This document shows positions 11,101 to 23,181 of a stretch of 47,398 nt of DNA, one piece after another. Each line of letters starts with the position of its first letter. The stretch's first letter is position 1. Below the pieces are notes generated by a model that made no database searches, was not told where the DNA came from, and saw only the letters and a list, made by a program, of their open reading frames with translations. The stretch spans positions 1 to 47,398 of the forward strand of contig LWCA01000148.1 in NCBI GenBank assembly GCA_001642005.1, read 5' to 3'. The DNA is from Intoshia linei (lineage: Eukaryota > Orthonectida > Rhopaluridae). The position numbers and the translations under genes were made by a program.

Positions 11101-14100
11101 ACACTTTTTTAAAAATTCTGAAGGTTAAGTATTCTTGTTTATCAATGTATATGTTTTTAAAGTTATAATGAAATGTATAGAAATTTACCACTGCCCTGTT
11201 ATATACAAAATATTTAATGAAAATAGTCATATAGTAGCAATATCAACTTCTGGAAATGTTTACAACTATAGTGTATGATTTTATATTTATGTTAACTGTA
11301 AATTTACATGCAAATATAGGCAATAGAAAAACTTAACATTAAGCCCAACTACTGGAAAGATTTGATCGATGGAACCGATTTTACTCGCAAAGATATTATT
11401 ACTCTTCGACACCCAGATGCACCCGAAAAATTTAATTTTGTCTCTTTTCACCATGTCAAAAATAAAATGGATGGTTACAAAAAAAAAGGTTTTTATTTTT
11501 TTTATTCTTGTAAAAAAATTATTTTAGTTGATAATAATCAAATTTTGAATTTTGTCAATTCTGAAACTAGTGACACGTTGGCTGAACTCAAATTATTTAA
11601 TCCAGAAGTATTATATTTGTTAAATTTATTTATTTTTATTTATTCTAGAAAATTATTCAACCTAAAGAAATTCAAAGCGATATTGTTAATAGGGTAATTA
11701 TTTATTTTTGTACTTGTCATTGTTTATCCAATTTTTTTGAAATATTTGGTATCGTCTAATTTTGAAAGCAGATTTAATAAAATTTATAAAGTCTTGTCGT
11801 ATAACTCGACCGGCACTTATCTGTCAGTTAATGTTTTAAAAATATTTTGTCCGCATTTACGAGTTGTATAGTTTGGTATAGTACAATTTTGAAAAGTACG
11901 GTATTGTATATTAACAGTTTAGGCTAATTATTCTACTGGCAAAGCATCAATGTCTTTTACCTCAACTGCCGTTGATGCTTACACGAAAATTGAACCAGGT
12001 ATATTATTGAACAGTAAAGTATATATATTGTAAATTAGAAATATCAATCTTTTTTTCTATCTTCACCCCGAATATATTTTTCATTTTTTGTAAAAATTTG
12101 GGAATGTATTCAGAAAGTTTGAACTTTAAAATATTACGCTTTTAAAAATTTAATTTTGGTTTACTTTTTATTCAGCTTTAATGGATTTTTTATATTTATG
12201 ATGGATGAGTGTGGAATTTTTATTAAATATTTTTGTTAAGATGGTTAATTAATTAAAGTGAGATAATCATATTTTGTAATAACAAAATATTCTAACTTTA
12301 CTAGTAATCGTCATAATGTATCTATTTTTTTAATTCTCATCGGTCCATATGGGTTTCAAGTTGAAGCCCTTAACCGACCACTTTTTGATAACGACTAGTA
12401 TAGTTTGTTTATTTGCAAAACCGATTTAAATTATTTTACCCTTATATTTATTTTTTAGCAAAAATGGACGAAAATTACATTCGCTATTCTAGAATAACAA
12501 GCAAGGCATATGTCAGTTTAGTGACTAATTATGGAGATTTAAATTTAGAACTATATTGCACCAAGGTATACTGATTTAAATTAAGTCTTAATTGTTTCTA
12601 TACATTAGGCTCCAAAGACATGCGAAAATTTCATAAAATTGTGTGAGTCGAAATATTATGACAATGTCATTTTTCACAGATCCATAAGAAATTTTATGGT
12701 AATTTGTAGCTATAATGTACAAAAACGTTTTATTATTATTTTGTATTTAAAGTCACTAATAGACAGTCTTTGTTGAAAAATAACTTATTTTATATTACAA
12801 CTAGGTGACTGTTATGTACTACATACAAGCAGCACCTAGCTCTGCCGAGGGCGGACTTTTTCCAATTCTACCCAAAAAATAAATTTAATTAGAAAATCTA
12901 ACTTAAAAATATTATTATTCACTATTATCATCAATCCTTTATTAAAAATTATTTTTCACTGGGAATGCGTGAATTTTTGGGGTTGAAATTTTGCATTTAT
13001 ATTAACTGAAATAAGCTGTATCAGAATAAATTTTTTTGTAATTGTAGGACCGTTAATTATTTAAATTTTTTTTGTTTTAATAAAATTGTTAAAAAAATGG
13101 GAGGTTTTTTATTTTTCATTATTTAATTTCTACGACTGTCTATTTTTTAAATGTACGGTAACACATACATACATTCAATTTTATATAAGTAAAGGATTAC
13201 TGGATTTGATGTTGATGAAATATTTATTTAGATTCAATCTGGTGATCCAACGGGTACCGGAAGTGGAGGTGATTCATGTTGGAAAGGAACCTTTGATGAT
13301 GAAATTGTTAAAGAATTTGAACATAAGGGTCGTGGAGTTTTATCCATGGCTAACAGTGGTCCAAATACCAACAGATCACAATTGTAATATTTAAAATAAG
13401 CCTTCAATAATTGTGTAAAAAGGTTCACGTCTTGATTATGGCGTTTTTATTGATTGTAAATGACAATGTATAGTTTGTTAAAAAAATTTAGTAACCTATT
13501 TTTAATTTTTTGGTGGCCTTGAGCTGGGTAGGTCGGCTCTGTAAATATGGACGATTACCGATTTCAGTCAAAAGAAATATAAAACCCATTATTTACGTTT
13601 GTAATATCATTAAATTTTACCCAAAAATAAATAAATATCAAATAATGGTTTTTGTTAAAAAATTTATTACTATTATTACATTTTTAATCCACCAAATATT
13701 TAAGTATAAGCATACCTAGATGTGGACTAATCTGAATATTTTTAGTTTCATCACATTTCGTTCTGCCATGCATTTGAATGGTAAACATGCTATTTTCGGA
13801 AGGTAAGTTTTCTGGTAACGTATTATATTATAATATAGATTAGTAGGTGGTTTTCCAACCTTAACAACCATGGAAATGATTAAAACCGACAAAGATGACC
13901 ACCCAAAGGTTTATTTTTTATAATGTAATTAGACCCAGACATGGTTTTTTATTTGTGGTGAAACTGAATATTTACGCTTAAAAATTGTTAACATTGGTAT
14001 TTTCAATGAACATTGTTCATATCCCTTTACTTTAAAAGATTTAAATGTTAGATTAGACGAGGGTTCCCAAAGTTTTTTCTAACGCACGGGTAATTTAATA

Positions 14101-14653
14101 TATAATTTTTCAGTCCACTAAAACGAAATTACTGGGAAACATTTTAAAAACATCAATATAAATTTAATAATTATTATTGTATTTCAATTTTTAAAATATT
14201 TTCCACGGCCGGTAAAATTATTTCAATGACCAGTATATGGGAACCTCTGAATTAAACAAGTTTTATATATTTTTATTAGAAATCTGTGACTCTATTCATT
14301 AAAATTAAAATAATGTACATTACTTATTGTATATTGTAATTTAGAAAACAATAAAAATTTTATCAACCAACGTTTTTAACAATCCGTATGATACTGTTGA
14401 TGCAGAGGTTTTTAATTTCATTTATCAAAATAAATGTACAACATTAATCATAATTAACCATATATAAAGTTTAATGCTTCAAATTGCATTTGAATTGAAA
14501 TTTAATACAGATATTTAGATTGCAAATATTAGAGAAGAGGAAAGATTGAAAGTTGAAAAAGAGTTACAAGTAAAATTGGCAAATAAAATAAAAGTGAAAC
14601 GAAAGGATCAATCTAAAAAAGGCATCGGCAAATATATTCAATTTAAAAAGTAG
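8190..14653 (+). CDS. PPIL2: PPIL2: U-box and cyclophilin-domain spliceosomal protein (483 aa)
   Basis: Seventeen exons keep phase throughout: 8190-8221, 8602-8718, 8774-8836, 9153-9204, 11072-11123, 11181-11272, 11320-11488, 11528-11607, 11649-11693, 11923-11998, 12459-12565, 12609-12698, 13232-13383, 13746-13802, 13839-13908, 14345-14407 and 14519-14653. The start [18 protein letters not shown] matches PPIL2, and an atypical U-box follows ([20 protein letters not shown], then [20 protein letters not shown]). After a linker ([14 protein letters not shown]) comes the cyclophilin domain: [49 protein letters not shown]. The tail [11 protein letters not shown] matches GVGKYINP of the family. PPIL2 is a ubiquitin-ligase-like cyclophilin of active spliceosomes in the nucleus. 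The catalytic Arg and the FMIQ residues remain, but the Trp of cyclophilin A is His here and the usual IQGGD is IQSGD. Intron 4 (1.9 kb) holds nested transposons. Confidence 0.95.
9325..10278. mobile_element. hAT-type element in PPIL2 intron 4, 954 bp
   Basis: Left end CAGAGGTGGGAAAGTGCGGC and right end CTTCCCCACCTCTG form a hAT-style inverted repeat. Flanks CTTTAGAG (9317-9324) and CTCTAGAA (10279-10286) match at 6/8, a decayed 8-base target duplication. A second hAT element is nested inside. The minus-strand frame at 9842-10075 spans the inner junction and is not a gene. Confidence 0.7.
9884..10201. mobile_element. Nested hAT-type MITE, 318 bp
   Basis: Left end CAAGGGTCCGCAACC and right end GGTTGTCGACAGGTG are diverged versions of the widespread hAT end CAGGGGTCGGCAACC (10/15 to each other). 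Flanks TTGTATAT (9876-9883) and CTGTATAT (10202-10209) match at 7/8. It also contains the motif CCGCGGGCCACTGGTTG typical of such elements. It lies wholly within the 9325-10278 element, so it inserted later. Confidence 0.7.
10555..10930 (+). repeat. Dispersed repeat family B, PPIL2 intron 4
   Basis: Starts GGACCGTGAAGTCGTCACTT, continues TTTTTGTGTGTGTTAACAGG and TAGGGCTGTTATCATT, and contains two similar inner units (AATTTGTGGTTTTGGCCC and CAATTGAGGTTTTTGACCC). The same order of motifs occurs inverted at 34400-34885, and fragments occur at 31975-32010 and, inverted, at 19500-19640. Confidence 0.55.
12790..12970 (+). repeat. Dispersed repeat family D, first copy
   Basis: The segment around GTTATGTACTACATACAAGC, CTCTGCCGAGGGCG and TTCACTATTATCATCAATCC is matched at 41715-41850 by GTTATGTACTACGTACAAAC, TCTCTGCTGAGGGCG and TTCACTATTATCAATCC. 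It lies in PPIL2 intron 12. I find no terminal repeats. Confidence 0.5.
14059..14249. mobile_element. hAT-type MITE in PPIL2 intron 15, 191 bp
   Basis: Left end GAGGGTTCCCAAAG and right end TATGGGAACCTCTG are inverted repeats of the GGTTCCCAAA class seen several times in this window. The flanks GATTAGAC (14051-14058) and AATTAAAC (14250-14257) match at 6/8. Confidence 0.6.
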
Positions 14654-14844
14654 TTTATATTAATTCAAATAATTAATTAAATAGACCCCAAAACATGCAA
14701 CCAAGTACAAACAAAAAGATTGTTGGGAAAAATCAATTGAATGATTTTAGTAAATAGTAACTTGTAATAAAACAATTGTATATTTGGAATCATTTATTAA
14801 AATATGTAATATAAACATTGATTTACAATTATTCTATATTTATA
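14654..14844. terminator. Convergent poly(A) region between PPIL2 and the lectin gene
   Basis: The 191 bases between the two stop codons carry AATAAA on the plus strand at 14766-14771 for PPIL2, and AATAAA on the minus strand at 14798-14793 for the lectin gene. The two transcripts therefore probably end close together or overlap. Confidence 0.5.
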
Positions 14845-17800
14845 TCAATTTACAATCTCTGTAGAAATACTTGACACACTTTCCTTGGAACCAGTTCTTC
14901 GTAAAACACTAATAATTATATTTATAAAACATCATTATGAAATATATACCATAGTACAGACGTAATTATTGCACAACATACTACAAAACTTCCAATTGAG
15001 ACTGAAATTATAAATGAAAGTTTCTTTGTGAAATCTAAAATTAATTAGTAAATAATATTAATATGTTGTATAATAAAATTACGTTGTGTTATAGGAGTAA
15101 GTGAAGTGTCAGCTGCACTTCCTAAAATAAAATAATAAATAAAAAAAATTAAATTTACTTAAATTTGTTTTTGGGCAATCAATATTTGAATAATCCCAAA
15201 CATCATCTTCGCAACGTACTGTAAACGTTTTGTTTTGGGAGTCACATCTTACTGATGCATACTTGCGTGTTCCAAAAACAACATGAATATCTTTTATATT
15301 CAAAGACCCACATCCGGAGGCTAAAATTATTATTTACAATAAAGCATTAATTTTAAATTTACTTTTGATTCTGAGCATAATTATATCATCTGTTTTATTA
15401 TTCGCTGTATACTCAATTTTGTGAGCAGTATGATTTGTGTCGACCACATTATTCCAATTTTCTTCGGTTGGAGTAGTGTTAACCATATCGAGCTTTTCGT
15501 TACCGTAAATATCCTTTACAGAGAATTTTCCAATTTTATGAAAAGATTTTGTGTAAACATCCATAGTCAACATTTTTAGTTTTGGTACTTCAAAATTTAC
15601 GTCTTTGTTGGGCAAATTTGTATAGTAAACATTGTTTGGTTCGTTGTTGGATTTTACGATTAAATCGATCAATTCAGAAAATTTGAAAACTATTTTAAAA
15701 TTAATATATAAAAAATTTCTTAAAATTACATTTTACACATTTGTGTTGAGTTTTCATGTGTAATGATAGATCCGAATTGCAGTTTGGAAAGATTCTATCA
15801 TGATTAACTGTGCTTACTGAAAAATTACAAGATTCTTTGAATGAACATTTGTCATCCACGAATTGAGTGACATCATTTGTACATTTTTGGTCTAAAAATT
15901 GCTTCATGCATTTTGATTCTTCAAATCTTCCCCATTGTGCGGCAACTATCTCTATTATCTCGTTATTTGAGCAACGTATGTCTAATGATTTCGTGTTGCA
16001 TGTTAATGTTTCAATTACTAAATATTTATCATTATAAAATATTACTGACTTGATATTAAATTATTAAACCAACAAAGTTTTAATTAAAGATGTGCCGTCA
16101 TATACAGAACATTTACTTTACAAATCGGTTCACATATTAAAATTCTTTATTTATTAAATTTTATACAAACCTAATCATTGTTTTGTTTTTTATATATCCA
16201 ATGTATATTATACATTTTAATTTTTACTTATTCGTCAAATAGAAACTTATATGGATTTATGGTTGATTATAAAAAAACGAGGCCCATTAGGGATATACAA
16301 TTATAATAAAAAATTGTATATTATAATACATAATTGAAAATTTTGATGTAATTATGACATTAGTATTAAATATTGATTGGGTCTAATTTTAAATTAAGTA
16401 ACATAATACATATCATAAAAGAATTCGATTCTCAAATAAGAAATTAAATTTTCAATAGAGAAGATTAAATCATGTATAATATTATTAATATATAACCATT
16501 GTATAGTAGTTTTTCCGAAATTAAAAAATTAATTTCTTTGACATGTCATGTATGAATTTATTACCCACGAATATGAATAAAGCATGGTTAAAATATAACA
16601 ATACATTAAGTTTTTGGTATTAGTACGTGAAAATATATACCTCCGTATAAAATTTAAAAGCTTTATCATTTATTGATGAACAGCGGCTATCAAAGGATCG
16701 AATTTTTATAATTATTTCATTCAAAATTTTTGTTTTTTTAACTTTAAAAATTGATTGAATTTTTTTAAAGTATGAAATTTTCATCTTTTATTGCAATGCA
16801 TTATAATGTTTATGGTTTTTTGTTTATTTTTTCATTTACAAAAACTGTGTATCTATTAATTACAATAATTTACAGAACCGAACCGTTAATCTATTTCTAC
16901 AGTTATCAAATTACATAAGATTAGATCACTAAAAAATTGGAAAATTAAACAAATCTGGTTCTTGAATGATTCTTCTCAATATATTAATTATTTCTATAAC
17001 ATTTGATCTAGATTCTAGACTTTTTGATTTGATTTTGGATGCGTTATATTTTTTTAAAATTATATACATTTGTCCTTGACATAAAGCACACCATTTTACA
17101 AAGGGTACACCATAAACTTAATATCAATAATAATTTATTATCACAAAATGTACATTATCCATGTTCAATCAACCGAAAAATTTATACTACCGCTGCCTTA
17201 AATAAATATTTTAGATAAATTTACCGAAAACAAAGATTTATAACATTTTGAAATACAATGTTGTTTATAGTAAATTAATAAAGTATAAAATATTTTAATT
17301 AACGTTAAAACAATTTATCAATGGAAATAAATGGTGTATTTATTGTTAAAAACAAACCACTCCAACCGTATAACTAAAATAACTCAACCGATAAATAAGT
17401 TAATTGATCATTAAGCTTATAAACGTGTAAATTGTTTAACAAACATTTTCAACTTTTCAATCCCATTCTAAAAAATCAAAAAACCTTTTATATTACCATT
17501 CCACGAAACAAAAATTAATAATTACAATCTTCAAGAATAAAATATTTGCAATACCATGTATCTGGTCAAATTAATAATGAGAATATAAACAAATAATAGG
17601 ATAATCTCAGTTAGACTATTACACATTTTCAGTTTCAAAATCAATGAATATAAGAAAAATCTGTGTTACCGTTACAAAAAAACCACAGATTTTTAATTGC
17701 ATTCATGTCATAATTTTGTTTATAGATGTATCTTGTTTTGTGTTTGACACACTCCCTAGCAAATGTCAATTTTAATTTATTCCAAAAAATTATCATGTAC

Positions 17801-19723
17801 TTTGTATCAATTAAAAACAACGTGCGCCTTTCGTATAAATCAAGTCTTAAAATTTAAAATACTCTTAAATTAAATTAAATTAAACATAAATTTGGATATT
17901 TTCAAGTTCAATTGTACGATTCTATACCAGAATTGTTCAAAATACCGATTAATCAAAAATATTCAATTTAGTTGCTAAAATTCTGTTTTTATCATTATTG
18001 AACAGTTCAACCAATTAAAAAAAACATATTATTTTAAAAAGGGAGACCCGCAGATTTTAAAAAGTAGTTACCAAAATGGTCGTATTAGTGTCGCCATTCG
18101 TAAAAATATAGACTATTTTTTTAACATTTTCTATGAATTAATTTTGAGAAAAATTCTTTAAAAATATTATTATAATGTACAATGTAACATTAATGTTAGT
18201 TTAGATTTTAAATTTTTTATCGATAAATTTGATTTTTATCGATTCCCAGCACTAGTCCATATAAACACGTCAGTCATAAAAATTGTATGTTTATATGTTA
18301 TATTTATATGTGTCTTTTTTCACTTTACTCTTTTATCATGGACCGGTAATTTCATACTTAATTTTTCAAAACGACGTTTAGTGATCCGCGAGCATGAATT
18401 TGGAAACCGCTGTTACTGTATTTACTAAGTATGCTTTGTTTTAAAGATCCACCAATTAAAAAAGTTTGACAACTTAGACCCCTAACGTTACATGAAACAC
18501 TTTATGAAAGTGTTTGCTCCTATGTTGATAAATATAAAAATTAGTGAATTTTAGAATCCAAAGATATTGAAAATAAATTAGTATGAATGGTTGCATCACA
18601 AGTAAAATATTAAATTACATCTTGAGATTTTAAATGTAAATTTTTGACAATTCGTAAATTTTTCATAATAAAATTTTAAAATATTGATTATTGTGGAATA
18701 AAATATATAAATTATACATTGGTAATAAGTGTATTGGTTAAATCAATACAAAATTAAATTTTTTAAAAACTAATATATAATATCTAATAATGAATAATAT
18801 ATGGAATATATTAACCGGATATGAAATTACACAAAATGAGAAAGTATATCGTATTAATTTAATTTAAAATTGTTTATAAATATTCACATTTGTCAATAAT
18901 GGAATGACATGGATAATACGGATAACGCACCGGATAGCATATATATAAAGGATTATACCTAATACCTAATACTTAATCCGGAAATACTAAATCCCCATTT
19001 AAAATTTATGCGCCATTTCATAAATATTTTTAATCGCATGGAATCCATGCGATAGCCAATTTAAAACGGTTTTAAAATAACTTCTTAATTGGTAAACTAT
19101 CATTTCAAATTATATTCAGTAAAAGTCGTATCATCCCATATGAAAAATTATTACATTTCATGTCATGAATCATGTATTATATATTCCATATAAATTTGAA
19201 TAATTCAGCCACATTATACAAGTCTACGTTTGGGTAACATTTACATGCAAAAACAAAATTTGTATTACAATCGAAATCTTTACTGCATTACTGAATATAA
19301 AAATTCAGATAATTAAAAAAATCATAGCAATACTATTGGTAGTACTTACCACCTCCAGTATTGGTAGTAAGTATTACCACCAGTCAATTTCGAAAATTCA
19401 ATAAACCACATAAGAGAAAATTTTATCCTTTACTAATATAAAATTCCATGTGTTACCGTATATTTAAAAAATTAGCAGTCGTAGAATTTAAAAAACTCAA
19501 CTTCTAATACAGTTTTTCGCAGGGGTGTTGATATCTATTTTTAAGTTTCCGAATTTTAGTCTTCAGGGTCAAAAACCTAATTTTCCCTTTTGTCATTAAT
19601 AAAATAACTCAAATTGTCAAAGATGGTTCATTTATTAAAATAAAATGTGAAAAAATTACCTCCTTCAGCTTGAGTCAGATGAATCCCAATATAGCAAATG
19701 AGCAAATAAACGATAGATTTCAT
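14845..19723 (-). CDS. SUEL-type (rhamnose-binding-like) lectin, single-pass membrane protein (342 aa)
   Basis: Minus-strand exons 19723-19660, 16017-15730, 15689-15363, 15320-15159, 15121-15083, 15034-14950 and 14908-14845 join in phase. Residues 1-18 are a signal peptide (MKSIVYLLICYIGIHL). Residues about 25-115 fit a SUEL/Gal-lectin domain: a Cys-rich fold with IIEIVAAQWGRF in place of the usual YGR motif, KCSFKESCNFSV, and a closing HMKTQHKC. Residues 118-285 form a second extracellular region with NHT, NNT and NKT glycosylation sequons and five Cys near its end; I do not recognise it. A hydrophobic segment at about 299-324 (LSFIISVSIGSFVVCCAII) is followed by an 18-residue cytoplasmic tail. 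It is probably a surface receptor or adhesion protein; the ligand is unknown. EVA-1-like proteins share the lectin-plus-membrane-anchor plan but usually have two SUEL domains. Confidence 0.85.
16018..19659. other. Large intron 1 of the lectin gene
   Basis: This 3.6 kb intron separates the signal-peptide exon from the lectin exon. I see no other gene in it. It has the right end of a GGTTCCCAAA-class MITE near 18330-18410 (ACCGGTAATTTCA, then TTGGAAACCGCTG), short TACCTAA repeats near 18956-18980, two small palindromic units around 19337-19382 (GGTAGTACTTACCACC and relatives), and an inverted family B fragment at 19500-19640. Confidence 0.5.
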
Positions 19724-21834
19724 TTTGATTGTAAAACTAGAGTAATTAAATTGACGTAAATCTTTAAAATTAAAAACAATAATGAATAAACTGGACAATG
19801 TGTTAATCTCAATTAATTATAAAATAGCTGAAAAGACAGTAGAGCAAAAGAATTGTTTACAAGTTGATGTACATTGTACAATCTTGACTGCGGAATTATG
19901 GCTGACTACTGAGCAGTATTCTCCAATAGATTAATATTGATAAGGCTCATATCAAGAGCCAAATAAATAAATCTACAGTGCCTATTGCTGCAAGAGCCTC
20001 AAACTAAGAATTAAACTTTAAGCACTATGAGACATTGAAATTTAAATGATAATGAAAATTTTAAACATTCAAAATGTCTGCAACTAAATACCAACATTAA
20101 TTAATTCGATCACATAGTAAAAAATAATATTAATTAATTAACATACCAATATTGTTTGCTGTCAAGTTAAAACGTTTGTAATTGCAATTAATTAAAAATA
20201 AAAATCCAAGGTTAATGGCGATTTAAAATAGTTTATGCATGAGTGATAATAACTATACGAATATGTACAATTAAAATGATGAAATTACCTGTTACAATCA
20301 ATTATCAATATCGCGCCAATCATTGGCTGGGATACATGATATAATTGATAAAATATCTAAGCAACATTGAATATTACCTGTTGTTTTTATGGCGCAATAA
20401 AATGTCCATTGTCAAATAGTTAAAAGGTTTAATGGAATTGTTTCGTTTAAATTTAAATCTTTTAAATATTATGCACAATTGTTATTGTAAATTAAATTTG
20501 GAAACAATTTATGCTTAAAATTTATAACCTTTGGGCTCAAAAATGTTGAAATGTATAAATTGATTATTTTAAATGCAATTTATTTAGGCACGAGATAATT
20601 ACAAAGATGGTTCACTAAACAAATTATGAATACAAATTGTAAAACAGACGGTGCACCATTTTGTTAAAGTTTAATTGACAGTAGTCATTTTTATACTCCT
20701 AATTATATTTTGAGTATAGCAATTTTCAAAATGTATCGGTATAATTTTTTGTGAAGCCACTTCATCAAAAAACAGTAAGACAATTTGATTACAATTTCTA
20801 GAAAATAATTGAATTGCATTTTTGTCAATGTGCTCGCATGTAATTGTCTAATATAATTAAATTTCATTTAATTGGATATTACATGGCATTGATTCATACA
20901 TGACAAACGTGACATTGAAGAATATGGGAAGATGTTGACCTTATCTTGAAAAAAGATTGATAAATATCCATCATAATTGGATAAAAATGTATTTATTACA
21001 ACAATTTATTGCGAATTTAAAATATTTATCATGACATGTACAAATTGATTCATTTTTTAACCTTATTCAATTTTATCATATCTACGTACAAATGGAAATG
21101 TGGTTGATTTGAAATATTATTTTACTACCTCTTTCTAAAAATCAAAGTCAGCTGTTGCGTCCCGAGAGAAAATTGATTGAGCATTGTTATATACCATACT
21201 TCAATATACCCAATTAACAAAAATACTTGGAAGCATTTCAAATTATAAATGACATATTTATAAGTGATATACACCCGGAAACGGTCTACTGGGACAGTTT
21301 AATTGATATTCAATACTCTACATGAGGCTTGTGTCTTAATTCATATTCTATAGAACGAAAATGCAACGAAAAAATTAATAACAATCTATAATTATTTCAT
21401 GCGTAACTAATAAGTCTCAGCTATTTTTTAACCAGAAAGTTACTATAGATTATGAAGATAATACACACTTTTGTTGAATATCACTTTGAAGTAATTGCCT
21501 TGTGGCATTGAATTAATATTTTATTCATCTTTCATATTTAGTTTGGTGTTTACATGAGGGAAAAATGATTGCATTAATTTTTCATTGTAATCTAAAATGA
21601 TGAATTAAATTCAGTGAATATAATAAATGCAACAATTAATTTACCAGTTCTAAATCAGACATTACCATAAAAAACACTTTAAAAAATATCTGGTTAATTT
21701 TAATTGGTGAGGGACGACTGAACAATAAAAAATAAATTATTATGGATACACTGTACTTGTTCCAGACAGTTCCGAATCGATCGTACAACGACGCCTCTTC
21801 GGGGGAGGGGTTATTGAACATTACAAATTTTTTA
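19724..21834. other. Intergenic stretch upstream of the lectin gene, no gene seen
   Basis: About 2.1 kb of A+T-rich DNA, presumably holding the lectin promoter at its left side. No frame, RNA gene or clear transposon could be supported here. Confidence 0.4.
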
Positions 21835-22050
21835 TAAAATGGGTCCGTTATTTTTTCAAATTGAGCATTAAAAAATTACATTCTTCAATATCAACTATTT
21901 TGTTGCTAAATTGAAAATGCCAAGTCAAGAGTCTTAGAGAGGTAGCTAGAGCTGTATGACACTACGTATCGTGTGTGACTTTTTTAATACCCCAATTTTC
22001 ATTTTCTGGTGTGGCCTCGAGCTTGGTACGTTCAGATCTGGGTGCAGGCA
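21835..22050 (+). repeat. Dispersed repeat family A, intergenic copy
   Basis: Contains TTTCAAATTGAGCATTAAAA, CATTCTTCAATATCAACTAT, AAGAGTCTTAGAGAGGTAGC, ATGACACTACGTATCG and the end GTGGCCTCGAGCTTGGTACG, in the same order as the copies at 4530 and 34905. Confidence 0.6.
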
Positions 22051-22367
22051 CTTATACCTTGATATGACACGGAAAAACTTTTACACTCGATGTTTTCTAT
22101 TTGTTTTTCAAGCTGATACGAGATTTTTTCATGAATTTGTAAATGTAATTTTTTTAGATTAAGTAATTTTAAAAAATTGAAAAAAGGACAATCTCAATAG
22201 TAGTTAAGTAAACACTGCTACAAGTTTATCAATGATCATATAACTCTGAAACGGATACGACGTGTGTAGTTCAAATATTTATTTATAAGTGTGTAATGAT
22301 TTCTTTAATGTGATCCAATTTTAATATCTGTACTGATTTCATATCATTGATGTTCAGTCATTCATAT

Positions 22368-22549
22368 CAGTGGTTCCCGATTCAAATAGTGTACGAAACC
22401 CCTATTTAATTTTTTTTGGACACTATAGGAAAGATGAAATACAAAAAATTTATGAAAAATAAGTTAAAGTTTTTTCCTCATAAGTAGGGCAATTTTTATT
22501 GCCACCTTTAACATTGCCATTTACCAGGCACCTCAAACGGGAACTACTG
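22368..22549. mobile_element. MITE with GGTTCCC-class ends, 182 bp
   Basis: Left end CAGTGGTTCCCGATTCAAA and right end CAAACGGGAACTACTG are imperfect inverted repeats. No good target duplication can be read in the flanks, so the borders are approximate. Confidence 0.5.
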
Positions 22550-22658
22550 TATTACACATACAAATATCTATATCGAAAATACATCGGATACAGAGCATGA
22601 TTTACCGTTAGAGACGATAAAAATTTGGATCGGATTAAAAATTTTTTAAATGACGCTA

Positions 22659-22961
22659 CTGTCTTTTCTCGATTATAAGAAGTCTTCTTATATTCAAAAG
22701 TAAAAGGTAAAATGCTTATAATCAAAAACAAGCAGACTTTTAAGCAGACCTTGAAAAAAATAAAAAATATAAAAAAAAGTTTTTTTCTAATTAGTATAAA
22801 CTTATAAATTAGACATTCTATTGTAAGAAGGAAGTTATTTTTTGTTTAAACTTCTTTCTTTCGAATACAAGCAGAAACTGCTTATATTCAAATTTTATTT
22901 AGTTAAAAATTTCACTGAAAATTTGTATTTCAGGGGTCTGCTTATAATCGAGAAAAGACAG
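22659..22961. mobile_element. Pogo/Tc1-type palindromic MITE, 303 bp
   Basis: The ends CTGTCTTTTCTCGATTATAA and TTATAATCGAGAAAAGACAG are perfect inverted repeats for 21 bases and extend further with one mismatch. Both are flanked by TA (22657-22658 and 22962-22963), the target duplication of the Tc1/mariner/pogo group. The interior repeats the motif CTTATA(A/T)TC in both orientations and has no coding capacity. Confidence 0.8.
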
Positions 22962-22993
22962 TAGACATGGCCGGACAATAAAAATTTGTAATG

Positions 22994-23181
22994 CAGGGAT
23001 TTCCAAACTTTTTACCTGGGACCGGTAATTTGACATTAAATTTTACGCGCAACTTAAAATGTAATTTCTAGTAAAAAGGTTGTCAAACGTTGTAATACTA
23101 GCAATGCATAACTACCCTACTTTTTTACGTTACATGTTCAATATTGAATTTTTCCTGTAAATCTGTATTTGGGAACCGCTG
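22994..23181. mobile_element. hAT-type MITE, 188 bp
   Basis: Left end CAGGGATTTCCAAACTTTTT and right end TTTGGGAACCGCTG are inverted repeats. Flanks TTGTAATG (22986-22993) and CTGTAGTG (23182-23189) match at 6/8. The inner sequence GGGACCGGTAATTTGACA recurs in fragments near 18340 and 23627. Confidence 0.65.

Noticed and set aside
15701-15730. Lectin reading frame continuing past 15730 to a stop
   Set aside because: Spliced at the GTAATT donor after 15730; the junction with 15689 keeps phase and continues the protein to a membrane anchor.
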